DNA of 64,000 nucleotides from Agrobacterium vitis (GTDB lineage: Bacteria; Pseudomonadota; Alphaproteobacteria; Rhizobiales; Rhizobiaceae), in the NCBI RefSeq assembly GCF_013337045.2, contig NZ_CP118259.1, forward strand, positions 2,604,001 to 2,668,000. Reading direction: 5' to 3'. Below the pieces are notes generated by a model. It was not told where the DNA came from. It saw only the letters and a program-made list of their open reading frames with translations, and made no database searches. The translations under genes were made by a program, and so were the position numbers. This document shows, piece after piece, positions 17,250 through 28,050 of the stretch (position 1 is its first letter; every line of letters starts with the position of its first letter).

Positions 17250-18251
17250 ATGAAGAGACTTGTCGTGGCCGGGATGGTGGGAATGACTGCAATTCTCGCC
17301 CCCCCAATCCTCGGAGTCCAAGCGGGCAGCAGTGCCTTGGCCTTTTCGCTTTTCGAACGCCAGCACACGCCGCCAGCGCCAGTCAGCGACATGCCAGTGC
17401 AGCAGGTCCAGCAGCAGGGCAGTGACATCGTTCAAGTCCAGCAATTGCAGGACCAGATCCGTCAGTTGAACGGCCGGATCGAGGACATGAGCTACCAGCT
17501 GCTGCAAATGCAGGAAACCATCCGCAAGGCGCAGGAAGACAATGAATTCCGATTCCAGGAGCTGGAAAAAAAAAGAAGTGACGCAGGCTCCCCCGGCCAG
17601 GCCAGCCCGTCGGTAGCGGCGCGCCAGCCAACTGGAGGCGGTGACGGCGTCGGCCAGATCATCGGCGAAACCGCTGGCAGCCAGGCAACAAACCCGGCTG
17701 GCGGCGGTCGCTCCGCGGCCCCCGGTGAAATGACGCTTGGCTCAATCGAAATGGACAACAGCGGCAATCCGGTCGGGGCCAGCGTCAATGGTTCGGCAGG
17801 TTCCAACGCCAGCGCCCTGCCGGGTACAGCACCTGCCAGCCAGAGCGGAACCAAAACCGCATCGCTCGGCGGCGAGCAGGATCTCTACCAGATTGCCTAT
17901 AGCCATGTGCTATCGGGTGACTACAAGGCGGCGGAAGGCGAATTCCGCGATTTCATCAGCCGCTACCCGAAAAGCGGCAAGGCCGCCGACGCCAATTTCT
18001 GGCTGGGCGAAGCGCAATATTCTCAGGCCCGCTACAAGGATTCGGCTGAGACCTTCCTCAAAGCCTATCAAGGCTACGGAAAATCACCCAAGGCCCCGGA
18101 AATGCTGCTGAAACTCGGCATGTCGCTGGCTGCCCTTGACAACAAGGACACCGCCTGCGCCACCTTGCGCGAGGTGAACAAGCGCTATCCCGACGCCTCC
18201 AAGGCCGTCCAGAACAAGGCCGCCAGCGAGCAGAAGCGCCTGGCTTGCTGA
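17250..18251 (+). CDS. cpoB: Cell-division coordinator CpoB (YbgF)
   Basis: 333-residue periplasmic protein. A signal peptide (MKRLVVAGMVGMTAIL onward) is followed by a coiled coil (about residues 60-110, QLQDQIRQLNGRIEDM) that trimerises in the family, a low-complexity Gly/Ser/Ala linker, and C-terminal TPR repeats (DLYQIAYSHVLSGDYKAA onward). CpoB links peptidoglycan synthesis to Tol-Pal constriction. It overlaps the tilS start. Confidence 0.93.
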   Translation: MKRLVVAGMVGMTAILAPPILGVQAGSSALAFSLFERQHTPPAPVSDMPVQQVQQQGSDIVQVQQLQDQIRQLNGRIEDMSYQLLQMQETIRKAQEDNEFRFQELEKKRSDAGSPGQASPSVAARQPTGGGDGVGQIIGETAGSQATNPAGGGRSAAPGEMTLGSIEMDNSGNPVGASVNGSAGSNASALPGTAPASQSGTKTASLGGEQDLYQIAYSHVLSGDYKAAEGEFRDFISRYPKSGKAADANFWLGEAQYSQARYKDSAETFLKAYQGYGKSPKAPEMLLKLGMSLAALDNKDTACATLREVNKRYPDASKAVQNKAASEQKRLAC

Positions 18252-19615
18252 TGCCGCCCGACACCGGTTTGGACACACAGCTTCCGGGCCACGACCGACT
18301 GGGCGATTTCATGACGGACACTCTATCCGCGGTCCCTCCTGACGCCGCCATTGCCGCTTTCCTCGACAGAATAAACCACCCCTTGCGCCTTCTGGTGGCG
18401 ATTTCCGGCGGCAGCGATTCGACCGGCCTGCTACTTGCGCTGCATGAACAGCTGCACGCCATGCCAGCAAAACCCGTCACCCTTCACGCCGCCACCATCG
18501 ATCACGGTCTTCGCGATGGCTCCGCCGCAGAAGCCGAAACGGTTGCAGCGCTTTGCGCAAGGCTCGGCATTCCCCATGAGATCCGCCGTTGGGCAGGCGA
18601 CAAGCCGAAATCAGGGATTTCCGCCGCCGCCCGGGCCGCCCGCTACCAGCTGCTGGCCGGCATCGCCAAGGAGATCGACGCTGCCGCCATCCTGACCGGC
18701 CATACCGCCGACGATCAGATCGAGACCATCGCCATGCGCGCGGAACGCAGCCGAAACCCTGAGGCGACCGGCCTTGCGGGCATGGCAGAATCCGTCCTGT
18801 TTGAAAATTATATCTGGATCACCCGACCGCTTCTGCGCTCGCGCCGCCAGGCAATCCGTGCATTCTTGCAGTCTCGTCAACTTGGCTGGATCGATGATCC
18901 CAGCAATGACAACATCGCCTATGAGCGCGCCCGGATCCGAGCCCACCTCGCAACGGCTCCGCAGATCGGCATGCCACACAACGAGCGCCTGTCTCTGTCG
19001 CAACAGGCCGCCACGCTGGTCTCCACCCATGCCACCATGCCTCTGCCGGGGCTCGTTGATATCGACAACGCCCTGTTCGAGGCGCCCCGAGCAATCCTTT
19101 GCCATGCCTTGCAGGCGCTGATTGCAACTGTAGGAGGCCAACCGCATGGACCTGGGCAGGACGCGCTTGTGCGGCTTATCGCCCTTTGCCAACAGCCGCC
19201 TGGTGCCAGACTGACACTCGGTCGGTGTCTTGCGCATCGTCATCGCCACGGCATCTATCTGGTACGTGAAGGGCGCAATCTGCCGCATGGTCGTGTGAAA
19301 GCAGATGAGACCGTGCTGTGGGACGGCCGCTGGAAAATCAGCAATATCGGCCGGATGGAAAGCCCGGTGCAGCCGGGTGGAACCGAAACAGATCAGAAGT
19401 CCGTCCCCCTGCCCATCTCGTCCGTGCCCATCTCGTCCGTGCCCGTTTCACTGGCGGCGCTGGCCCGCCAATCTCTCCCCGGAATCGGTCCAAACCTGCG
19501 AGCCATACCTATTATTGCGCCCTACCAGGGGTTTCTCCCGGGGTTCGACTGGCCGCTCGCCGTGGCTTTGGCGGGTCTTTTCGACGCACCAGGCTTTTTA
19601 TCACCCTGTTTTTAA
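18251..19615 (+). CDS. tilS: tRNA(Ile)-lysidine synthetase TilS
   Basis: Modifies C34 of tRNA-Ile(CAU) to lysidine so it reads AUA. The 454-residue protein has the ATP-binding P-loop SGGSDS at residues 52-57, the DHGLR motif and the GHTADDQ block. I chose ATG 18251, which overlaps the cpoB stop by one base; ATG 18311 (MTDTLSAVPP) is a plausible alternative. A 15-bp tandem repeat near the 3' end encodes PISSVPISSVP. Confidence 0.94.
   Translation: MPPDTGLDTQLPGHDRLGDFMTDTLSAVPPDAAIAAFLDRINHPLRLLVAISGGSDSTGLLLALHEQLHAMPAKPVTLHAATIDHGLRDGSAAEAETVAALCARLGIPHEIRRWAGDKPKSGISAAARAARYQLLAGIAKEIDAAAILTGHTADDQIETIAMRAERSRNPEATGLAGMAESVLFENYIWITRPLLRSRRQAIRAFLQSRQLGWIDDPSNDNIAYERARIRAHLATAPQIGMPHNERLSLSQQAATLVSTHATMPLPGLVDIDNALFEAPRAILCHALQALIATVGGQPHGPGQDALVRLIALCQQPPGARLTLGRCLAHRHRHGIYLVREGRNLPHGRVKADETVLWDGRWKISNIGRMESPVQPGGTETDQKSVPLPISSVPISSVPVSLAALARQSLPGIGPNLRAIPIIAPYQGFLPGFDWPLAVALAGLFDAPGFLSPCF
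19411..19440. repeat. 15-bp tandem repeat inside tilS
   Basis: Two exact copies of gcccatctcgtccgt, in frame, give the repeated peptide PISSV; a third diverged copy follows. It lies in a variable linker of TilS and may vary between strains. Confidence 0.8.
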
Positions 19616-19738
19616 ATCTTATTGACGGAAAACGAAGTCGGGGCCGCGCTTTGCCTTGGCAAGGCGCTTCAGGAAACCTATGTTACTGTCCGACGATACG
19701 GCGTTTTCATGCGCCGAACATTTTTTCTGGGGAGTTCG

Positions 19739-21679
19739 ATGAACCCAAATTTTAGAAATCTCGCGCTGTGGGCGATCATAGCTTTGCTATTGGTCGCGCT
19801 GTTCAGCATGTTCCAGACGTCTCCGTCGCAAACAAGTTCCCGCGAGATTCCCTATTCGCAATTCTTGCGTGAAGTTGATTCGGGCCGCGTTCGCGACGTT
19901 ACCGTCACCGGCAACCGCATCATTGGCAGCTATGGCGAAAACGGCGCCGCCTTCCAGACCTATGCCCCGGTCGTGGATGACAATCTGCTTGAAAAACTGC
20001 AAACCAAGAATGTGATGATCGTTGCTCGTCCCGAGTCCGACGGGTCTTCCGGCTTCCTCAGCTATCTCGGCACGCTGCTGCCCATGCTGCTCATTCTTGG
20101 CGTCTGGCTGTTTTTCATGCGTCAGATGCAAGGTGGTTCGCGCGGCGCGATGGGCTTTGGCAAGTCCAAGGCCAAGCTTTTGACCGAAGCGCATGGCCGC
20201 GTCACCTTTGAAGACGTGGCTGGTGTGGACGAAGCCAAGCAGGATCTCGAGGAAATCGTAGAATTCCTGCGCGATCCGCAAAAATTCCAGCGTCTGGGCG
20301 GCAAAATTCCGCGCGGCGTGCTGCTGGTCGGTCCTCCCGGTACCGGTAAAACCCTGTTGGCCCGTTCGGTCGCAGGCGAGGCCAATGTGCCGTTCTTCAC
20401 CATTTCCGGTTCGGACTTCGTTGAAATGTTCGTCGGCGTCGGCGCAAGCCGCGTGCGTGACATGTTCGAACAGGCCAAGAAGAATGCACCCTGCATCATC
20501 TTCATCGATGAAATCGACGCTGTCGGTCGCCATCGTGGTGCGGGTCTCGGCGGTGGTAATGACGAGCGCGAACAGACGCTGAACCAGCTTCTGGTCGAAA
20601 TGGACGGCTTTGAGGCCAATGAGGGCATTATCCTGATTGCCGCCACCAACCGTCCAGACGTTCTCGATCCCGCCCTGCTGCGTCCAGGCCGTTTTGACCG
20701 CCAGGTCGTGGTGCCAAACCCCGACATCATTGGCCGCGAGCGCATTCTCAAGGTGCATGCCCGCAACGTGCCGCTGGCTCCCAATGTCGATCTCAAGGTT
20801 CTGGCTCGTGGTACACCCGGCTTTTCCGGTGCGGATCTGATGAACCTTGTTAACGAAGCCGCTCTGATGGCGGCCCGCCGCAACAAGCGCGTCGTCACCA
20901 TGGCTGAATTCGAAGACGCCAAGGACAAGATCATGATGGGTGCGGAACGCCGCTCCTCCGCCATGACCGAAGCCGAAAAGAAGCTGACCGCCTATCACGA
21001 AGCCGGTCATGCCATCACGGCGCTGAACGTGCCGGTCGCCGACCCGCTGCATAAGGCAACCATCATTCCGCGTGGCCGCGCCCTTGGCATGGTCATGCAA
21101 TTGCCGGAAGGCGACCGCTACTCCATGAGCTACAAGTGGATGGTGTCGCGTCTGGTGATCATGATGGGTGGCCGTGTTGCCGAAGAAATCACCTTCGGCA
21201 AGGAAAACATCACCTCCGGCGCGTCGTCAGACATCGAGCAGGCCACCAAGCTTGCCCGCGCCATGGTGACCCAATGGGGCTTTTCCGATATCCTCGGTCA
21301 GGTTGCCTATGGTGAAAACCAGCAGGAAGTGTTCCTCGGCCATTCCGTCTCGCAGAGCAAGAATGTCTCGGAATCAACCGCGCAGAAGATCGACACCGAA
21401 GTGCGTCGCCTGATCGACGAGGCCTATACCGAGGCTCGCCGGATCATCACCGAGAAGCACGACGCCTTCGTTATTCTGGCCGAAGGCCTGCTGGAATATG
21501 AAACCCTGTCGGGTGAGGAAATCAAGGCGCTGATCCGCGGCGAAAAGCCAACCCGCGACAGTGGCGAAGATGGTCCGACCCGCAGCTCTGCGGTTCCCTC
21601 CACCGGCAAAAAGGACGCCCCCAAGCCCGATGGTAACGGTGGCGAACCGGAAGCCGGACTGGAACCCCAGGCGCATTGA
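19739..21679 (+). CDS. ftsH: ATP-dependent zinc metalloprotease FtsH
   Basis: Membrane-bound AAA+ protease, 646 residues, that degrades misfolded membrane proteins and regulators. It has two membrane segments (about 8-25 and 104-125), Walker A GPPGTGKT at 198-205, Walker B FIDEIDA, the second region of homology RPGRFDRQ, and the zinc site H420-EAGH-424 with a downstream aspartate. The C-terminal 50 residues are polar and disordered. ATG 19739 follows GGGGAG; the frame remains open upstream but that stretch is not FtsH-like. Confidence 0.97.
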   Translation: MNPNFRNLALWAIIALLLVALFSMFQTSPSQTSSREIPYSQFLREVDSGRVRDVTVTGNRIIGSYGENGAAFQTYAPVVDDNLLEKLQTKNVMIVARPESDGSSGFLSYLGTLLPMLLILGVWLFFMRQMQGGSRGAMGFGKSKAKLLTEAHGRVTFEDVAGVDEAKQDLEEIVEFLRDPQKFQRLGGKIPRGVLLVGPPGTGKTLLARSVAGEANVPFFTISGSDFVEMFVGVGASRVRDMFEQAKKNAPCIIFIDEIDAVGRHRGAGLGGGNDEREQTLNQLLVEMDGFEANEGIILIAATNRPDVLDPALLRPGRFDRQVVVPNPDIIGRERILKVHARNVPLAPNVDLKVLARGTPGFSGADLMNLVNEAALMAARRNKRVVTMAEFEDAKDKIMMGAERRSSAMTEAEKKLTAYHEAGHAITALNVPVADPLHKATIIPRGRALGMVMQLPEGDRYSMSYKWMVSRLVIMMGGRVAEEITFGKENITSGASSDIEQATKLARAMVTQWGFSDILGQVAYGENQQEVFLGHSVSQSKNVSESTAQKIDTEVRRLIDEAYTEARRIITEKHDAFVILAEGLLEYETLSGEEIKALIRGEKPTRDSGEDGPTRSSAVPSTGKKDAPKPDGNGGEPEAGLEPQAH

Positions 21680-21727
21680 TCCGCCAAGTCTCGTAAAAAG
21701 ACCTTGATATTGGTCACAGAACGAAAA

Positions 21728-21754
21728 GCCGCCCTTTGAACGGGCGGTTTTTTT
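21728..21754 (+). terminator. Intrinsic terminator after ftsH
   Basis: A 6-bp GC stem (ccgccc/gggcgg, one extra GU pair) with a 7-nt loop is followed by seven T. It lies about 50 bp after the ftsH stop. Confidence 0.85.
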
Positions 21755-21948
21755 ATGTGGTAACGGGTTATAATCAATGTTGACGGTAATTTAAGTGAAT
21801 GCGCCGTTAAAACATGCGATGAGCGATGAAAGAACGGCGGACGGCCTGCGCACATAGGTATTGCCGGTCAATGCGATGCGTAAAAACAAAGAAAAGAGCA
21901 TTTCGCGAGCTAAAGACGGCGAAAAAGCTTTGGACCTCAGGAGACATC

Positions 21949-23301
21949 ATGACACGACGTTATTTCGGAACCGATGGTATTCGCGGACAGTCGAATGTCT
22001 TTCCCATGACGCCGGATCTCGCCATGAAGGTCGGAATTGCCGTCGGTACTATCCTCCGACGCGGCCAGCATCGTCACCGCGTGGTGATTGGCAAGGATAC
22101 CCGCCTCTCCGGTTATATGCTGGAAACGGCACTGGTGGCCGGTTTTACCGCCGCGGGCCTGGACGTGTTTCTGCTCGGCCCGATCCCGACGCCGGCTGTG
22201 GCCATGCTGACCCGCTCGCTGCGCGCCGATATCGGTGTCATGGTCTCCGCCTCGCATAATCCCTTTGCCGATAACGGCATCAAATTGTTCGGCCCCGATG
22301 GTTACAAGCTGTCCGATGAGCTGGAAGCTGAAATCGAAGCCCTGCTGAACCAGGAAGCACCCCTCCCCTTGGCCAGAGCAGAGGATATCGGTCGGGCCAA
22401 GCGCGTCGATGGCGACATCTATCGCTATATCGAATTCGTCAAACGCACATTGCCGCGCGATGTCACGTTGAGCGGGCTTCGGATTGCCATCGATTGCGCC
22501 AATGGCGCCGCCTATAAGGTCGCGCCCACGGCCCTTTGGGAATTGGGTGCTGAAGTGGTGACCATCGGCAACGAACCGAATGGCCTCAATATCAATCTGG
22601 AATGCGGCTCCACCCATACGGCTGCGTTGCAAAAGAAAGTCCATGAGGTGCGCGCCGATATCGGCATCGCGCTCGATGGCGATGCAGACCGGGTGATCAT
22701 CATCGATGAAACCGGGGCAATCGTCGATGGCGATCAGTTGATGGCGGTGATTGCCGAAAGCTGGGCCAATGACCAGACCCTGAAAGGCGGCGGCATTGTC
22801 GCCACAGTGATGTCCAATCTCGGTCTGGAGCGCTTTCTGGGTGGCAAGGGCCTGACGCTGGCCCGCACCAAGGTCGGCGACCGCCATGTGGTCGAGCATA
22901 TGCGCCAAAACCATTATAATATTGGTGGCGAACAGTCGGGCCATATCGTGCTGTCGGATTTCGGCACGACCGGCGACGGCCTGGTTGCCGCCCTGCAAAT
23001 CCTGGCGGCGGTGAAGCGCACCGGCAAAACGGTCAGCCAGATTTGCCACCGTTTCGATCCCGTGCCGCAATTGCTGCGCAATGTCCGCATTTCCGGCGGC
23101 AAGCCGTTGGAAGACAGTTTCGTGCGTCAGGCCATTGCCGATGCCGAAAGCGAACTGGCCCGCAACGGCCGTCTTGTCATCCGCCCGTCCGGCACCGAAC
23201 CGCTGATCCGTGTCATGGCCGAAGGCGACGACCGCAGCCAGATCGAGCGCATCGTCAACGACCTGATCGGCGTGATCGCCAATAGCCGCGAAGCGGCGTA
23301 A
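21949..23301 (+). CDS. glmM: Phosphoglucosamine mutase GlmM
   Basis: Converts glucosamine-6-phosphate to glucosamine-1-phosphate for UDP-GlcNAc, peptidoglycan and LPS synthesis. 450 residues. The phosphoserine loop [12 protein letters not shown] puts the active serine at residue 102; the metal loop DGDADR and the sugar loop GGEQSGH follow, with the phosphate-binding [11 protein letters not shown] near the end. ATG 21949 follows CAGGAGA. An upstream in-frame start would add 41 unrelated residues. Confidence 0.97.
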   Translation: MTRRYFGTDGIRGQSNVFPMTPDLAMKVGIAVGTILRRGQHRHRVVIGKDTRLSGYMLETALVAGFTAAGLDVFLLGPIPTPAVAMLTRSLRADIGVMVSASHNPFADNGIKLFGPDGYKLSDELEAEIEALLNQEAPLPLARAEDIGRAKRVDGDIYRYIEFVKRTLPRDVTLSGLRIAIDCANGAAYKVAPTALWELGAEVVTIGNEPNGLNINLECGSTHTAALQKKVHEVRADIGIALDGDADRVIIIDETGAIVDGDQLMAVIAESWANDQTLKGGGIVATVMSNLGLERFLGGKGLTLARTKVGDRHVVEHMRQNHYNIGGEQSGHIVLSDFGTTGDGLVAALQILAAVKRTGKTVSQICHRFDPVPQLLRNVRISGGKPLEDSFVRQAIADAESELARNGRLVIRPSGTEPLIRVMAEGDDRSQIERIVNDLIGVIANSREAA

Positions 23302-23320
23302 AACCTCATCATTGCAACGG

Positions 23321-23353
23321 AAAAAGCCCGGCTAATCCATAGCCGGGCTTTTT
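23321..23353. terminator. Bidirectional terminator between glmM and yebC
   Basis: A symmetrical A-run, GC stem and T-run (aaaaagcccggct / agccgggcttttt, 13-bp arms) lies between the convergent glmM and yebC genes and can end both transcripts. Confidence 0.9.
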
Positions 23354-23399
23354 GCATTGCGTTCATTGCTCCGCTTTCAGCGGCGCAGCACGAATAGCA

Positions 23400-24146
23400 T
23401 CAGGCCGAAAGCCTTGCCATCACCTCTTCCGAGACCTCGAAATTCGAATAGACGTTCTGCACATCGTCATCGTCTTCCAGCGTCTCGATCAACTTCATCA
23501 GCGACTGCGCCTTGTCCTCATCGACAGGCACGGTGTTTTGCGGCTTCCAGACGGCCTTAACGGATTCGGCCTCGCCAAGCGTCGCTTCCAGCGCCTTGGA
23601 GACGTCGTTCATATCCTCGAAGCCGCAGATGATCGTGTGACCGTCTTCGTCGCTGAGGACATCTTCCGCACCGGCTTCGATGGCAGCTTCCATCACCGCA
23701 TCGGCATCGCCGACACTGGCCTTGTAGACGATTTCGCCAACCTTATCGAAGGAGAAGGAAACCGAACCGGTTTCGCCCAGCGCCCCACCGGCCTTGGAAA
23801 AGGTCGAGCGGACATTGGAGGCTGTGCGGTTGCGGTTATCGGTCAGGGCTTCGACAATGACGGCGACGCCGCCGGGGCCGTAGCCTTCGTAGCGCACTTC
23901 GTCATAATTCTCGCCATCGGCACCCGACGCCTTCTTGATGGCGCGCTCGATATTGTCTTTCGGCATCGACTGCGCCTTGGCATTCTGGATGGCCAGGCGC
24001 AGGCGGGCATTCATGGTCGGATCGGGCAAGCCAGCCTTGGCCGCCACCGTGATTTCACGGGCAAGCTTGGAGAACATTTTCGATCGCACGGAATCCTGCT
24101 TGCCCTTGCGATGCATGATGTTTTTAAACTGTGAATGGCCGGCCAT
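23400..24146 (-). CDS. yebC: YebC/PmpR family transcription or translation regulator
   Basis: 248-residue TACO1-type protein. The N-terminal [15 protein letters not shown], the middle [14 protein letters not shown] and the C-terminal acidic [13 protein letters not shown] blocks define the family. Members act as DNA-binding regulators or, as more recently described, relieve ribosome stalling. ATG 24146 gives the family start; an upstream in-frame start (24176) adds ten unrelated residues. Confidence 0.93.
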   Translation of the reverse strand: MAGHSQFKNIMHRKGKQDSVRSKMFSKLAREITVAAKAGLPDPTMNARLRLAIQNAKAQSMPKDNIERAIKKASGADGENYDEVRYEGYGPGGVAVIVEALTDNRNRTASNVRSTFSKAGGALGETGSVSFSFDKVGEIVYKASVGDADAVMEAAIEAGAEDVLSDEDGHTIICGFEDMNDVSKALEATLGEAESVKAVWKPQNTVPVDEDKAQSLMKLIETLEDDDDVQNVYSNFEVSEEVMARLSA

Positions 24147-24410
24147 GGCACCCCTGCGACATCTGATTTGTGGCATCCTGCGGCATCAGTCGTGATCCGT
24201 CAGGCGCGCTTTAACGCTCTCTCTTTGCTGCATGATTTCGAACCGGATTGAGCTCGCTTGCTCATGCAGCCGCGAATTGGCGCCCTTATAAGGCCCTGTG
24301 GCTTGCCATTCAAGGGGGGCGTAGGTGCGAAGAGCCCTTCTGCCCTGGAACAATAAGGCTTTCCTTCCGTTGCCCTGCTGAAGAACACCAGCAAGAAGAG
24401 AGGAAAGCCA
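24147..24410. other. Non-coding stretch between yebC and the stress protein gene
   Basis: 264 bp between divergent genes. I see no convincing small gene, terminator or strong dyad in it; it should hold both promoters. Confidence 0.5.
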
Positions 24411-24914
24411 ATGGTCAATCTCACGGAAGCCCGCGAAGAGCCCGCCCGCCAGCTTTGGGAGGAAATCGAAGCCATTCATGCCGGCATGCTGGGCCTGGAA
24501 GGCTCCACCCTGCATATGCAGCCGATGGCGCCTTACGGGGATCCGAAAACCAATACAGTGTGGTTTTTCACCCGGACCGATTCAGATTTTGTCCAGAATA
24601 TCCGCCCCGGCAGCCGGGCGCATTTCTGCGTGGTCGGCAAAAACCACGATTACCACGCCAGCCTATCCGGTGTTATCGATGTGCGCCGCGATCCGGGCAA
24701 GATCGATGAATATTGGAGCTCGGTGGTCGAGGCCTGGTATCACAACGGCAAGAAAGACCCTGATCTCACGATGCTCGCCCTGCATATCGACGATGCCGAA
24801 GTCTGGGCTTCGACCGGCAATCCGCTGAAATTCGGCTGGGAAATCGCCAAGGCCAACATTGACGGCGAAAAACTACCGGATGTGGGACAGCACCACCATC
24901 TGACCTTCGCCTAA
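24411..24914 (+). CDS. Pyridoxamine 5'-phosphate oxidase-like, general stress protein 26 type
   Basis: 167-residue split-barrel FMN-binding protein. The middle carries VWFFTRTDSDFVQNI and the tail the WASTGNPLKFGWEIAKANI motif of the stress-protein-26 subfamily. These bind a flavin but lack proven pyridoxamine-phosphate oxidase activity. The ribosome-binding site GAGAGGAAAG precedes ATG 24411. A terminator follows within the end of the convergent gene. Confidence 0.88.
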   Translation: MVNLTEAREEPARQLWEEIEAIHAGMLGLEGSTLHMQPMAPYGDPKTNTVWFFTRTDSDFVQNIRPGSRAHFCVVGKNHDYHASLSGVIDVRRDPGKIDEYWSSVVEAWYHNGKKDPDLTMLALHIDDAEVWASTGNPLKFGWEIAKANIDGEKLPDVGQHHHLTFA

Positions 24915-24931
24915 CGGATATTATTTGCCCT

Positions 24932-25789
24932 TCAAAAGCCGCTGAGCACCAGGATCAGCGGCTTTTTCGGCAAGCTGCGCATAGACACTGTCACGGCATT
25001 GGTCTCGGCAATCCTGACATCAAAACCTGGGCCGAACATTCCAACAAAGTCATTCATAACAGGCCCGCGCCGGTGCATGGGCAGGATCAGCGCCGAGCGC
25101 AGCCGTTTGACCATTCGGCTCATGCTGTCGCTGCCCAGCGTCAAACCGCCATCGACCGGCACCATCACCACATCCAACCGGCCAATGGCGGCAAATTGTT
25201 TGTCCGTCAATTCATGATGCAGATGGCCGAGATGGCCAATGCACAGCCCGGCGACCTCGAAAATGAAGATGGAATTGCCATTCGGTTCGAAATCTCCGCC
25301 CCAGCTGCGGATATCGGTGGCCACGTTGCGGATATAGGCATCGCCGACGACAAGGTTATGGGCAGCAGGCTCCCCCGGCTGCGCATCATTCCAGCCATGC
25401 AGAACCTGGGCGATGCCGGGGTTGGGCGTCAGCGTATAATGACTGGAATGGGCCTTGTTCATCGTCACCACATCCGGTGTCCGCGCGGAGCGTAGGTAAC
25501 CGCTGTAGTCGGTGTCGATTGTCAGGCCCTGCGGCGTTTCAATCTCGAAGGTGGAATGGCCGAGAAAGGTGATGGTGACGTTTTCCGCCAGGGCCGCAAG
25601 GCGCAGCGGCCCCTTATCCGTGCCAGCGCTGGCATATTCGACGGAAGAAAACCGAGCCCCGGGAAGCTGGTTGGCCACCAATTGGCATTGACTGACAGGA
25701 GGGCGGGCGTCAGAGTTCTTGTCCTCCGCCAGGGCAAGGCCCGGAAGAAGGCTGAGAATACCGAAAATCACCAGCATTCGCGTCATCAT
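24932..25789 (-). CDS. Exported metallo-beta-lactamase-fold hydrolase (UlaG-like)
   Basis: 285-residue protein with a signal peptide (MMTRMLVIFGILSLLPGLALA). The fold's metal ligands can be seen in FLGHSTFEIETPQG, the IDTDYSG segment, HSSHYT (in place of the usual HxHxDH) and GHLGHLHHEL. It resembles the UlaG/YwfL lactonase-type branch. The substrate cannot be told. An alternative ATG lies one codon in. Its last bases include the terminator of the convergent gene. Confidence 0.75.
   Translation of the reverse strand: MMTRMLVIFGILSLLPGLALAEDKNSDARPPVSQCQLVANQLPGARFSSVEYASAGTDKGPLRLAALAENVTITFLGHSTFEIETPQGLTIDTDYSGYLRSARTPDVVTMNKAHSSHYTLTPNPGIAQVLHGWNDAQPGEPAAHNLVVGDAYIRNVATDIRSWGGDFEPNGNSIFIFEVAGLCIGHLGHLHHELTDKQFAAIGRLDVVMVPVDGGLTLGSDSMSRMVKRLRSALILPMHRRGPVMNDFVGMFGPGFDVRIAETNAVTVSMRSLPKKPLILVLSGF
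24934..24967 (+). terminator. Terminator for the stress protein gene, inside the convergent gene's end
   Basis: A 10-bp stem (agccgctga... / tcagcggct) preceded by A residues is followed by five T on the plus strand. It covers the stop codon and last residues of the convergent metallo-hydrolase gene. Confidence 0.75.
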
Positions 25790-25913
25790 GCCCGCCTCAG
25801 CTCCTGCCAGCGTTGCATCATGCTTGCAAAGGTAACCGAAGAATGCGCTGCGTCAAAGCACTGGATGGAATTTCCGCAAATATCTGACTGTTTCGAGAGG
25901 TGTTATGAGGCCG

Positions 25914-27725
25914 TCACTTCTGCACAGAGGCGCGCAATTTGTGGCGGAGGCCCGCCAGCCAATGGGCCATGCCGGTCAGGCTCAGGAAGGCGGGCGCGTT
26001 GTCGGTTGGCGCGACAGCTTCCATGGAGACGCCGACGGATGAAATATGGCCGGTTTCGCCGATGTCTCGGACAATCAGGATGATATGACCGAGACGGACC
26101 CGGTCGGCATATTCGGCCTTGCCGCCGAGCCGCGCTTCCATCAGTTCGCCAACGGTTTTTTGCCGGTCTGCCTCGTTCAAAAGCCCGGGTCCGTAGGCCG
26201 CATCCAGTTCGGCGGCGGGACGCGAGGGTGAAATGGTGAAAGTACCGAAGAACTCGCTATCGTCATCATCCACTGGCGCTTTACTGGCAAACAACCGGTC
26301 GAGCAGCCGCGGATAGCCGGGCGCGATGAACAGATAGACCTGATCGTTTTCCCGCAGTCGGCCCGCATATTGGTAGCGCATGGATTTACCGTCGCGGATC
26401 ACTAGTGATGGCATGGCCCAGCGCGGAATGCGCGCGCCACTGAGCACCGGACTACCCGCCACGACGCGGTAGGACAGCAGTTCGTGATGGGCGGCGCCCG
26501 GCAGATCCAGTTCCACCTTGTCGATAGCGCCGATGCGCGGCGGGATGATCAGGCCAAGCCGCTTGGCCATCGGCTTGATGGTCCAGCCCTGAAGCAGCAG
26601 TGAAATCATCACCACGATGAAGGCGGTGTTGAAATAGACCTCACCACCCTTGAGATCGCCGAGGATCGGCAGAATGCCGAGCAGGATGGACACCGCGCCG
26701 CGCAAGCCGACCCAGGAAATGAACCGCTTTTCCTGATGGGTATAATCGAAGGGAATGAGACACAGCCAGACCGCTGCGGGCCGGGCGATAAACACCAGAA
26801 ACAGGCCCAGAACCACCGCCGGAAACAGGATCTTGATGAAATGCGACGGCGTGGCCAGAAGGCCGAGCACCAGGAACATGATGATCTGCGCCAGCCAGGT
26901 CATGCCCTCCTGAAAGCGGGCAATGGAAGCGCTGCCGGGGATCTTGCGGTTACCGGCATAGATGCCCGCGACATAGACGGCCAGAAAGCCGCTACCGCCG
27001 ATGGCGCCGGTATAGGAAAAGATCACCATCGACATGGCCAGCACGATGATCGGCAACAGGCCGCGATCAATCGGGATCTTCTTGACGATCATCGCCATCA
27101 TCGCCCCGCCGATCAGCCCGAGCGCCAGGCCCATGCCCATCTGCTCGACGAACATCCGCAGCAGGCTCCAGTCGAGACCGGTGTGATCCTTGCCGGTGGA
27201 CACCATCTGCACCAGCGCCAGGGTGAGAAAAATCGCCATCGGATCATTGGTGCCGGATTCCACTTCCAGCGAGGAGCGCACCTTGTCGCGGATATTGATG
27301 CCGCCAATCCGCAACAGGAAGAACACCGCCGCCGCATCGGTGGAGGCGACGATGGAGCCAAGCAGCATTCCCTCCAGCAACGACAGTTTCAACAGCCAGG
27401 TGGCCAGCAGACCAAACAGGCCTGCCGTCAACAAAACCCCGACCGTCGCCAGCATGATCGACGGCGCTGCCGCTTGGCGGAAGGATTGCAACGAGGTTGT
27501 ATAGCCGGAATCAAACAGGATAACGGCCAGCGCCAGCGAGCCGATGGTATAAGCAACGGAATGATTGTCGAAATGAATGCCGAGACCATCGACCCCGGCC
27601 ATCAACCCGATGACCAGAAACAGCAGCAGCAGCGGCGCGCCAAAGCGAAAGGCGATCAGGCTGGAAAAAGCCGCAAACAGGATCAGCGCCGTCAGAACCA
27701 GCGTGACGATGTAGAAATGTTCCAA
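25914..27725 (-). CDS. Potassium/proton antiporter, CPA1/NhaP2 (CvrA) type
   Basis: 603-residue protein with about 12 membrane helices (residues 5-400), the GTNDPMAIF motif of the transport core (preceded by EVES) and SIVASTDAAAVFFLL. After the membrane part come a TrkA-C-like domain and a C-terminal CorC_HlyC-like domain (about 500-580), as in CvrA/NhaP2. I chose TTG 27725 (MEHFYIVTLVLTAL) because the preceding frame is hydrophilic and lies in a duplicated repeat; an ATG at 27818 would add 31 residues. Confidence 0.85.
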   Translation of the reverse strand: MEHFYIVTLVLTALILFAAFSSLIAFRFGAPLLLLFLVIGLMAGVDGLGIHFDNHSVAYTIGSLALAVILFDSGYTTSLQSFRQAAAPSIMLATVGVLLTAGLFGLLATWLLKLSLLEGMLLGSIVASTDAAAVFFLLRIGGINIRDKVRSSLEVESGTNDPMAIFLTLALVQMVSTGKDHTGLDWSLLRMFVEQMGMGLALGLIGGAMMAMIVKKIPIDRGLLPIIVLAMSMVIFSYTGAIGGSGFLAVYVAGIYAGNRKIPGSASIARFQEGMTWLAQIIMFLVLGLLATPSHFIKILFPAVVLGLFLVFIARPAAVWLCLIPFDYTHQEKRFISWVGLRGAVSILLGILPILGDLKGGEVYFNTAFIVVMISLLLQGWTIKPMAKRLGLIIPPRIGAIDKVELDLPGAAHHELLSYRVVAGSPVLSGARIPRWAMPSLVIRDGKSMRYQYAGRLRENDQVYLFIAPGYPRLLDRLFASKAPVDDDDSEFFGTFTISPSRPAAELDAAYGPGLLNEADRQKTVGELMEARLGGKAEYADRVRLGHIILIVRDIGETGHISSVGVSMEAVAPTDNAPAFLSLTGMAHWLAGLRHKLRASVQK

Positions 27726-27760
27726 CCTTTCGCCCCTTTCTTGCGCACGGCGCACCCTGC

Positions 27761-27919
27761 CATCCCAGCACACCACCAATTCCGGCGCCCAAGACCGCAT
27801 GATCCGACACTGTGGCATGAAGAAAGACGGCAGAATCGCCTTGAATTCCCTCAGGAATACTATGGCTCAGACTGGGGCGAAATTACAAAACGAATTATGG
27901 CGAGAAGGGGGAAAATGGG
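27761..27919. repeat. Direct repeat, copy 1 (upstream of the antiporter)
   Basis: 159-bp sequence repeated at 29425-29583 at a constant 1664-bp offset with no gaps; I count 16 mismatches (about 90% identity). This copy covers the region just before the antiporter start. The 27920-28050 stretch beyond it holds nothing I can support. Confidence 0.85.
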
Positions 27920-28050
27920 GGTAGTTAGGCGCAGTGCTTGGCTCGTAAGCCCCGCAGTTCGCGCACGAACCTCCAGCTTATGGAACGACACGAACAAAGC
28001 TTCCCGTAAATTGGACGTCGAGATTGACCAGAAGGCATCCAAAGGAGTGG

